From assembly GCA_964614265.1 (NCBI GenBank), contig CAZTKT010000027.1, positions 1 to 10,764 on the forward strand: a stretch of DNA of 10,764 nucleotides, read 5' to 3'. Within the stretch, counting starts at the first letter, position 1. Each line of letters starts with the position of its first letter. The DNA is from JACQKD01 sp964614265 (GTDB lineage: Bacteria; Patescibacteriota; Minisyncoccia; Phycocordibacterales; UBA918). Below the pieces are notes generated by a model. The model was not told where the DNA came from. It worked only from the letters and a program-made list of their open reading frames with translations, and did no database searches. Positions 5,161 to 10,519 of this stretch are shown one piece after another. The translations under genes were made by a program, and so were the position numbers.

Positions 5161-5170
5161 GCTACATAGC

Positions 5171-6493
5171 ATGTTTGACCTTAAAATAATCAACTCAGTC
5201 CTCGATCAGATGGAGCAGGAGCGGGGTATTCCGCGTGCAAAAATGCTTGACGCGGTAGAGCAGGCACTGGCGACCGCCTACAAAAAAGAATATGGCAAGC
5301 GCGGACAGATCGTGCGTGCAGCGTTTGACATTGCGACAGGCACTGTTGAGTTTAGTCAGGTGAAGATTGTGGTTGACGAGAGTATGATTCGAGTAGACGC
5401 TGATGCGCCACTTGAGACGGAACGAGAATCAACTACCGAAAACGAACAGCTTCTTGCTGGTGTGAAAGTGCGTTTTGATCCGGAGAAACACATCATGATC
5501 GAAGACGCGCGTCGTATTCGGAAAGATGTGGTACTTGGACAAGAGATGGTGTTCCCGCTTGAATCAAAAGGTGATTTTGGTCGCATTGCGGCACAAACAG
5601 CAAAGCAGGTCATTATTCAGAGGATTCGTGAGGCGGAACGGGAGTCTGCACTTGCAGAATTTGGTCAAAAAGAGGGTGACATTATTATTGGTCACGTACA
5701 GCGATTTGAGCGTGGCAACCTCTACGTTGATCTTGGCCGTGTCACGGGTGTGATGCCCTATGACGAGCAGATCCCTGGGGAGCGATATCGCCCTGGAGAG
5801 CGAATCCGTGTGCTCTTGCTTAAAGTGGATGAGACAAGTCGGGGAATCTTTTTGAAGTTGTCACGTGCACATCCTGATTTTCTCAAGAAACTTTTTGTGA
5901 TAGAAGCTCCAGAATTACAAAATGGCACCATTGAGATCAAGGGTGTTGCGCGCGAGCCGGGATCACGTTCAAAAGTTGCCGTGTGTTCCCATGACTCACA
6001 TATTGACCCAGTCGGTTCACTGGTTGGACAGCGTGGCGTACGCGTTTCGACAGTGACGAGTGAATTGGGAGGAGAAAAAATTGACATTATTGAGTGGTCA
6101 GAAAACCCTATAGAGTTTATTGAAGACGCACTCTCGCCCGCGCAGGTGCTGTCGGTGACACTCAAGCATAGTGACGACGCAGGAGGTGATGATTCAAGGG
6201 CGCGAGCGGTCGTTGAGGTCTTACCTGATCAGCAGTCGCTCGCGATTGGGCGTGGCGGACAGAATGTGCGTCTTGCCGCGAAACTCACTGGTTGGAAAAT
6301 TGACATTGTATCTACTGCCGGTGAGGTACTTACCCCCTCGGATACTCCGCCAGAGATAGCGATTCCGTCCAGAGAAGATGAGAGTGCTGTTACGGTGCTA
6401 TCACCCTTGCCGGAGGAGGTTGCGGAGTTGGCAGTAGAGGAGACGAGTACCGAGACGCCAGAGGCTACTGTTGTGGCGGAAGAGCAGGCATAA
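5171..6493 (+). CDS. nusA: transcription termination/antitermination factor NusA
   Basis: 440 aa. Binds RNA polymerase and nascent RNA, promoting pausing and hairpin-dependent termination. The N-terminal polymerase-binding domain is about residues 1-130 (starting MFDLKIINSVLDQM). The S1 domain is about 165-232 (GDIIIGHVQRFERGNLYVDLG). Next come the NusA-specific AREPGSRSKVAV segment and KH1 with IDPVGSLVGQRGVRV (278-292). KH2 carries SLAIGRGGQNVRLAAKLTGW (356-375). An acidic, low-complexity tail (about 385-440, many Glu, Thr and Val) replaces the acidic repeats of enterobacterial NusA. No Shine-Dalgarno precedes the ATG. The usual partners rimP and infB are not adjacent; instead inorganic pyrophosphatase follows after 34 nt, likely cotranscribed. 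The leader contains a terminator, so expression may be self-adjusting. Confidence 0.98.
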   Translation: MFDLKIINSVLDQMEQERGIPRAKMLDAVEQALATAYKKEYGKRGQIVRAAFDIATGTVEFSQVKIVVDESMIRVDADAPLETERESTTENEQLLAGVKVRFDPEKHIMIEDARRIRKDVVLGQEMVFPLESKGDFGRIAAQTAKQVIIQRIREAERESALAEFGQKEGDIIIGHVQRFERGNLYVDLGRVTGVMPYDEQIPGERYRPGERIRVLLLKVDETSRGIFLKLSRAHPDFLKKLFVIEAPELQNGTIEIKGVAREPGSRSKVAVCSHDSHIDPVGSLVGQRGVRVSTVTSELGGEKIDIIEWSENPIEFIEDALSPAQVLSVTLKHSDDAGGDDSRARAVVEVLPDQQSLAIGRGGQNVRLAAKLTGWKIDIVSTAGEVLTPSDTPPEIAIPSREDESAVTVLSPLPEEVAELAVEETSTETPEATVVAEEQA

Positions 6494-6510
6494 TAAGAGT
6501 TATTAGGAGG
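6491..6510 (+). promoter_or_regulatory. small hairpin and strong Shine-Dalgarno at unusual distance before ppa
   Basis: TAATAA-GAG-TTATTA (6491-6505) immediately precedes and partly overlaps AGGAGG (6505-6510). The ATG of ppa is 17 nt further on, longer than the usual 5-10 nt. An in-frame ATT at 6519 would be at the ideal distance of 8 nt. Confidence 0.6.
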
Positions 6511-6527
6511 CGTTAATCATTACACAC

Positions 6528-7061
6528 ATGCACCTGTTACATGACATTCCTGCGGGGAGCGCAGAGCAGATGAACATTATTATTGAGATCCCAAAACACT
6601 CAAAGAACAAGTATGAGGTCGACAAGGAGACTGGCATGATTGCGCTCGATCGGGTGATGCACTCTGCCCAAGACTACCCGTTTGATTACGGATTTGTTCC
6701 ACAGACATACTGGCACGATGGAGATGCACTTGATGTTATCTTGTTGACGACATACCCCCTGGTGCCGGGGATTTTGGTGCGCGGTCGCGCGGTCGCGCTT
6801 CTGGAGATGGTTGATGGTGGCGACAATGACAACAAGATCATTGCGGTTCCGATTGAAGATCCTCGGTGGGATCTGGTGAGGGACAAAAGCGATATCAATC
6901 CGCACACATTGAAAGAATTGGAACATTTCTTCAGTACCTATAAAAAAGTACAGAATAAAGAAGTGGTGGTCTCTGGAATTACTGACAAAGTAGCTGCACA
7001 GAAGGCATTTGCGGAAAGTCAGGCACTGTATGCTACTCAGTTTCCGGCAAAGAGAGCATAG
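6528..7061 (+). CDS. ppa: family I inorganic pyrophosphatase
   Basis: 177 aa cytoplasmic enzyme hydrolysing PPi to two phosphates, which drives nucleic acid and tRNA-charging reactions. Residues matching the E. coli active site are present: Glu20 in IEIPK, Lys28 and Glu30 in SKNKYE, Arg42, Tyr54 in DYGF, Asp64, Asp66 and Asp69 in DGDALDV, Asp96, Asp101 and Lys103 in the VDGGDNDNK stretch, and Tyr138-Lys139 in TYKK. The family signature has Pro or Glu after the second Asp; here it is Ala67, so a strict pattern search would miss it, but all catalytic carboxylates are kept. The start at 6528 gives MHLLHDIPAG, as in related enzymes, although the Shine-Dalgarno is 17 nt upstream. It is probably the second gene of a nusA-ppa transcript closed by the hairpin at 7078-7115. 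Confidence 0.97.
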   Translation: MHLLHDIPAGSAEQMNIIIEIPKHSKNKYEVDKETGMIALDRVMHSAQDYPFDYGFVPQTYWHDGDALDVILLTTYPLVPGILVRGRAVALLEMVDGGDNDNKIIAVPIEDPRWDLVRDKSDINPHTLKELEHFFSTYKKVQNKEVVVSGITDKVAAQKAFAESQALYATQFPAKRA

Positions 7062-7077
7062 GTTGAAGGAAGGCTGT

Positions 7078-7115
7078 GTATAAACCCTGCCACATTTTTG
7101 TGGCAGGGTTTATAC
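7078..7115. terminator. terminator after nusA-ppa, possibly bidirectional
   Basis: GTATAAACCCTGCCACA (7078-7094) and its exact inverse complement (7099-7115) flank a TTTT loop, a 17-bp perfect stem. The GC-rich core is followed by TTTATAC, so the outer A/T pairs can serve as the U-rich tail in either direction. It lies 16 nt after the ppa stop. Confidence 0.75.
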
Positions 7116-7134
7116 TATGGGGACTATCGCTCCT

Positions 7135-7201
7135 ATTGTGGTAGTACATTGTCGAACACATATCGCATACACAGTGTCACCACTGTGTATCTCGCCACAA
7201 T
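7135..7201. repeat. nested dyad in the leader of the 7225 gene
   Basis: ATACACAGTG (7167-7176) and CACTGTGTAT (7181-7190) form a perfect 10-bp stem with loop TCAC. An outer pair, ATTGTGG (7135-7141) and CCACAAT (7195-7201), surrounds it. No T run follows, so it is not a terminator. It could be an operator or a structured mRNA leader. Confidence 0.55.
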
Positions 7202-7224
7202 CGTTATCATTCTAATCTCTTGTC

Positions 7225-7992
7225 ATGCGACATACTATCGTACGGAATATCCCACTTTCTATTGCTGTCGCCTCGGTTCTTTTTTCTAGTGTATTGAGCG
7301 TTGCACTTGCACAAACTCCGGAACGGGTAGTACCGAGCGTGCGGCCGGATATGGCTTTCCGCATGCGCGCCGCGACGAGTACAGATGCTCGCACCCCGGG
7401 TATGGGGACTACCACACGGTGGCAGCGCCCTTTTAAAGGGATGGATGAGAAACGGAAAGCGTTTTTGATGCGCGCCGCAGAACTGCGAGCCAATCCAGGG
7501 GAGTGGAAAGCAGAATTACAAAAGCACAAAGGGGATCGACAAGGGAAACTGTCTGATCAATCAGAAAAAGGCGTGCGTGTGGCCACAGAAAACATTCGAT
7601 CCCGCCTGAATCACGCACTAGAAAAACTGACCTCACTTACTGATCGTGTTGACGCACGAGCACATGTTCTGCAGGCACAGGGGACTAATGTTGACGCGGT
7701 TTTGACACTTATTGCAATGGTACGGAATGAATTGAAGGTCGCCGGATCGATTATAAACGACGACCTTGCATCAGAGGTGGATACGGCAGTGGTCTCGGAT
7801 GAACCAAAGATCGGATTCTCCTACGTAAAAGAGAGTATACGAGAAGCGATGGACCACGTGCGTACGGCGCAGAAGGGTCTCCGTGATGCTGTCGGATTGT
7901 TACAGGGCGGGAAGGGTGACCGTGACCAAGAAGAACGTAGACGAGAGGATCGTTCAAAAGACGCACATGCATCTTCGACGGAAGTACGCTAA
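7225..7992 (+). CDS. exported helical protein of unknown function
   Basis: 255 aa. A clear signal peptide is present: basic start (MRHTIVR), hydrophobic core about 9-27, and cleavage likely after SVALA (residue 29). A Pro/Arg/Thr-rich stretch follows (about 30-75). Next is a predominantly helical region (about 76-230) containing a segment of charged helix, ENIRSRLNHALEKLTSLTDR, then RVDARAHVLQAQGTNVDAVL. That pattern resembles exported helical proteins I recall from Parcubacteria. The tail (about 228-250) is highly charged, with many Arg, Glu, Asp and Lys. There is no catalytic motif and no Cys. The ATG has no Shine-Dalgarno; TATCAT (7205-7210) is a possible -10. The next gene follows after 33 nt, so the two are probably cotranscribed. 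A cell-envelope or surface role is inference. Confidence 0.85.
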   Translation: MRHTIVRNIPLSIAVASVLFSSVLSVALAQTPERVVPSVRPDMAFRMRAATSTDARTPGMGTTTRWQRPFKGMDEKRKAFLMRAAELRANPGEWKAELQKHKGDRQGKLSDQSEKGVRVATENIRSRLNHALEKLTSLTDRVDARAHVLQAQGTNVDAVLTLIAMVRNELKVAGSIINDDLASEVDTAVVSDEPKIGFSYVKESIREAMDHVRTAQKGLRDAVGLLQGGKGDRDQEERRREDRSKDAHASSTEVR

Positions 7993-8025
7993 CATCGCTT
8001 GATTATTTTTAATCGCACAATACGT

Positions 8026-8352
8026 ATGAATGACACAGAACACACAACAGAGTCCACACAGGGAGCATCAATGTCGGAGATGCCGATAAGTCTTCCACCA
8101 GAGTCGAGTTCGGTACTCGGTAGTCCACGGGTGGCAATTCTCGTTCTTGTCCTCGCACTGATGTTGGGGGGTCTGTATCTCTCCGTATCTCTTCTTCCAG
8201 GTGACGATGTAGCTGACGTGAGTGTGCCTCGAAGGCACGCCGTGGTGATTGATCAAGACGTAACAGCAGAGCTTGGTGCTGTAGAGGCGGCAGTTGCTGA
8301 TGACCTCTCTTCTCTTGAGAAAGATCTCAAGGACATTGATGCCGCGTTGTAG
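8026..8352 (+). CDS. small single-pass membrane protein
   Basis: 108 aa from the ATG at 8026; the frame is also open from a TTG at 7999 (117 aa). I prefer the ATG because the extra N-terminus is unremarkable and neither start has a Shine-Dalgarno. A hydrophilic, Ser/Thr/Glu-rich N-terminus (1-34) is followed by one membrane segment (about 35-57, VAILVLVLALMLGGLYLSV). The C-terminal part is acidic and helical, ending SLEKDLKDIDAAL, a pattern that recurs in small Patescibacterial membrane proteins as I recall them. No domain is recognised. Its position directly after the exported helical protein suggests a shared envelope-related role, unproven. Two hairpins without T runs follow it. Confidence 0.7.
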   Translation: MNDTEHTTESTQGASMSEMPISLPPESSSVLGSPRVAILVLVLALMLGGLYLSVSLLPGDDVADVSVPRRHAVVIDQDVTAELGAVEAAVADDLSSLEKDLKDIDAAL

Positions 8353-8362
8353 GTGACAGTAT

Positions 8363-8421
8363 GACGTCTGTTGAGACGTTGTGAGCGCAATCACCGCCGA
8401 CCTTTGGTCGGCGGTGATTGC
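8363..8421. repeat. two tandem hairpins between the 8026 gene and tig
   Basis: ACGTCT (8364-8369) and AGACGT (8374-8379) form a 6-bp stem, extended by a G-U pair, with loop GTTG. Seven bases later GCAATCACCGCCGACC (8387-8402) and its exact inverse complement (8406-8421) form a 16-bp stem with loop TTT. Neither has a T run, so they are not standard intrinsic terminators, though they could slow transcription or protect the upstream mRNA 3' end. Confidence 0.75.
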
Positions 8422-8432
8422 TACGCGTTGGG

Positions 8433-8460
8433 TTGCATTTATACACCAGATACGTACACT
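8433..8460 (+). promoter_or_regulatory. tig promoter
   Basis: TTGCAT (8433-8438), 16-nt spacer, TACACT (8455-8460), identical in both hexamers and spacing to the M50 promoter at 4330-4357. The predicted start near 8467 gives a leader of only about 12 nt with no Shine-Dalgarno. Confidence 0.65.
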
Positions 8461-8478
8461 ACATCAGCATCTCATTCT

Positions 8479-9609
8479 ATGGCAGATATCATACACACAG
8501 ACCACACACCTGAGGTTACCATTACCTCGCAGGACCACTCAATGGTCAAAATAGACGGGGAGATACCGTTTGCCGTACTGCTTGAGCAGCGCTCGGCTGC
8601 TCTTACGGCGCTCGGGAAAGAGCTCTCTATTGATGGATTTCGAAAAGGACACATACCAGAGCGAGTACTCGTCGAGAAGGTAGGAGAGATGGCGATTCTC
8701 AACGAGATGGCGGAGCGAGCACTGTCACGTCTCTACCCATCGATCATACGCGATCACGCACTCGATGTCATTGGATACCCATCGATCACGATTACCAAGC
8801 TTGCACCAGAAAATCCCCTCGGTTTTTCTATTCTCGTTGCTGTGGTGCCGGAAGTCTCACTTCCTGAGTATAAAAAAATCGCGCGGGCGGTAGAAAAAGG
8901 ATCAGACATAGTGAGCGACACTGATCTGGAGAGCGCTATTACTGATATCATACGACAGAAACATGCGTACGAACGCATGCAGCAGAAGGCTCTGGCACAG
9001 AAAGAGGCAAAAGAAAAAGGCCTTACGCTCCCTATGCCAGAGACGAGCGTTGCCGAGGAGTCTGATGACACTGAGAGCACTGTACCACCACTCACCGACG
9101 AGTACGTGAAGACCCTTGGATCGTTTGTATCGGTCGATGATTTTAAAACAAAACTCCGTGTGCATCTTGCAACAGAAAAACATACAGAAGTAGTTGCAAA
9201 ACATCGCGCGACGATTACCGATCGCATCATTGAGATGAGCACTATTGACCTGCCACACGTTCTCATTGACGCAGAGATCAATCAGATGTTTGGACAGATG
9301 GAGCAGGACCTCAAGCGTGCCAACCTGTCCATTGCTGAGTATTTGGAACATATTAAAAAGACCAAAGAGGAACTTGCTGTAGAGTGGGCACCGGCCGCGG
9401 AAAAGCGTGCGAAGCTTCAGCTTGTCTTAAATAAAATTGCCACGGAAGTACCTATCATCGTACCGGAAGAACGGGTAACAGAAGAGGTTGCACGATTTCT
9501 CTCTCAGTATCCTGACGCTGACGCAGGGCGTGTTCGTCTCTATGTCACCACAACACTCACCAACGAAGCTGTGCTCACGATGCTCGAAAAAGAAAGTGAG
9601 CCCAAGTAG
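8479..9609 (+). CDS. tig: trigger factor lacking the FKBP-type isomerase domain
   Basis: 376 aa ribosome-associated chaperone for nascent chains. The ATG at 8479 is chosen because the N-terminal ribosome-binding domain (about 1-110) then starts normally; the frame extends upstream to a TTG at 8371, but that stretch crosses a palindrome and the promoter. The ribosome-docking loop GFRKGHIP is at 53-60. After VVPEVSLPEYK (122-132) the usual peptidyl-prolyl isomerase domain of about 90-100 residues is missing. In its place is a helical, Lys/Gln-rich stretch followed by an acidic low-complexity linker (about 170-205). The C-terminal chaperone arms resume with TDEYVKTLGSFVSVDDFKTKLR and run to the end. 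E. coli trigger factor is 432 aa. clpP follows 144 nt downstream under its own promoter; the tig-clpP pairing is widely conserved. Confidence 0.93.
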   Translation: MADIIHTDHTPEVTITSQDHSMVKIDGEIPFAVLLEQRSAALTALGKELSIDGFRKGHIPERVLVEKVGEMAILNEMAERALSRLYPSIIRDHALDVIGYPSITITKLAPENPLGFSILVAVVPEVSLPEYKKIARAVEKGSDIVSDTDLESAITDIIRQKHAYERMQQKALAQKEAKEKGLTLPMPETSVAEESDDTESTVPPLTDEYVKTLGSFVSVDDFKTKLRVHLATEKHTEVVAKHRATITDRIIEMSTIDLPHVLIDAEINQMFGQMEQDLKRANLSIAEYLEHIKKTKEELAVEWAPAAEKRAKLQLVLNKIATEVPIIVPEERVTEEVARFLSQYPDADAGRVRLYVTTTLTNEAVLTMLEKESEPK

Positions 9610-9718
9610 CTCCTCCCGCGGAGTAGACATGTCTTTGCGCCGAACGGACTACGGAGATAACTGACATTCACATATCTCCGCACCGAACGAGAACCTGAGC
9701 ACACACATGACCACATGA
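9610..9718. other. tig-clpP intergenic region with one hairpin
   Basis: CGGAGATA (9652-9659) pairs with TATCTCCG (9673-9680) around a 13-nt loop. CTCC-CGC-GGAG (9613-9623) is a smaller stem next to the tig stop. CCGAACG occurs twice, about 43 nt apart. No T run follows any of these, and no gene or tRNA is seen. Confidence 0.5.
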
Positions 9719-9747
9719 TTCACATTTTTAAGAACTTTTGCTATGAT
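9719..9747 (+). promoter_or_regulatory. clpP promoter
   Basis: TTCACA (9719-9724), 17-nt spacer, TATGAT (9742-9747), with TGC directly before the -10. The -10 ends 6 nt before the ATG at 9754, again predicting a leaderless mRNA. Confidence 0.7.
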
Positions 9748-9753
9748 GCGCGT

Positions 9754-10371
9754 ATGAAACATAACCTTACAATAGAACACTCAGCAGATGTCACCGCACA
9801 GCTCGTGCCGATGGTGATCGAGAAGACCCAATACGGCGAGCGTGCGTTTGATATCTTTTCGCGTCTCCTTAAGGAACGCATTATCTTTTTATCGGGGCCG
9901 ATTGACGACCATACAGCAAATCTTGTGGTCGCCCAGCTCCTCTTTCTCCAATCAGACGATCCCAAAAAAGATATCTCACTGTACATCAATTCTCCCGGTG
10001 GTGGCGTCACATCTACGCTCGCAATGGTTGACACCATGCACCACATCAAGCCCGATGTTGCGACGGTGTGTGTCGGGATGGCCGCCTCTGGTGCCGCACT
10101 GCTCCTCTCACAAGGCGCAAAAGGCAAACGATTTGCCCTCCCTAATGCCGAAGTTATGATCCACCAGCCACTCGGTGGTGCACAAGGTCAGGCCTCTGAC
10201 ATCGAGATCACTGCCCGCCACATTCTCGCGACACGCGATCGTCTCAACAAGATGCTCGCAAAGGCGACTGGCAAACCACTTACGCAAATCGAAAAAGACG
10301 TCGATCGTGATTTCTTTATGACTGCTGAGGAAGCCAAGAAGTATGGGATTATTGATGAGGTATATAAATGA
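9754..10371 (+). CDS. clpP: ATP-dependent Clp protease, proteolytic subunit
   Basis: 205 aa serine protease subunit that forms the barrel used by Clp ATPases. The catalytic triad, aligned to B. subtilis ClpP, is Ser112 (GMAASGAALLL), His137 (VMIHQPLGG) and Asp186 (DVDRDFFMTAEEA). Other hallmarks are ERAFDIFSRLLKERIIFL (29-46), LYINSPGGGVTSTLAM (76-91) and GGAQGQASDIEI (141-152). The canonical AASMGA after the nucleophile is AASGAA here, with length kept. The frame also opens at 9715, but the ATG at 9754 matches the family N-terminus and sits 6 nt after a strong -10. There is no Shine-Dalgarno. The C-terminus stops at DEVYK, without the longer tail of many homologues. No clpX or lon follows, so its ATPase partner lies elsewhere. 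Confidence 0.97.
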   Translation: MKHNLTIEHSADVTAQLVPMVIEKTQYGERAFDIFSRLLKERIIFLSGPIDDHTANLVVAQLLFLQSDDPKKDISLYINSPGGGVTSTLAMVDTMHHIKPDVATVCVGMAASGAALLLSQGAKGKRFALPNAEVMIHQPLGGAQGQASDIEITARHILATRDRLNKMLAKATGKPLTQIEKDVDRDFFMTAEEAKKYGIIDEVYK

Positions 10372-10377
10372 AATAAC

Positions 10378-10413
10378 AAAAGGACTGTCTTATTTAAAAT
10401 AAAAGACAGTCCT
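10378..10413 (-). terminator. hairpin after clpP, oriented as a leftward terminator
   Basis: AGGACTGTCTT (10381-10391) pairs perfectly with AAGACAGTCCT (10403-10413), with an A/T-rich 11-nt loop. On the minus strand it is followed by TTTG and TTATTT. On the plus strand the sequence after it is CACAATCC, with no T run. It may still protect or end the clpP mRNA, but by sequence it suits a minus-strand transcript. Confidence 0.6.
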
Positions 10414-10519
10414 CACAATCCAAGAAGATCGACAATATGGGCCCAGCGGCTACTATGCTAGCATCCAAGACGCTAGTAGATTAGCCACCACGGCGGTGAT
10501 GAAAGAATACTCTTTGGTC
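10414..10519. other. non-coding stretch after clpP terminator
   Basis: No gene is visible. CTACTA (about 10451-10456) can pair with TAGTAG around 10475-10480, with an inner GC/GC pair, giving a loose hairpin. Confidence 0.35.

Noticed and set aside
7098..7289. 63-aa plus-strand ORF
   Set aside because: It starts inside the terminator loop, crosses the 7135-7201 dyad and overlaps the signal-peptide region of the 7225 gene in another frame.
8371..8478. N-terminal extension of trigger factor from a TTG at 8371
   Set aside because: It would read through a 16-bp palindrome and the promoter, and the added residues do not resemble the family.
8754..9281. 175-aa minus-strand ORF
   Set aside because: It is antisense to trigger factor, with a Ser/Arg/Cys-rich translation typical of a shadow frame.
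9618..9684. tRNA-like ends: GCGGAG (9618-9623) and CTCCGC followed by ACC (9676-9684)
   Set aside because: Only about 64 nt between the ends, no D-loop or T-loop consensus, and the inner sequence forms a competing hairpin (9652-9680).
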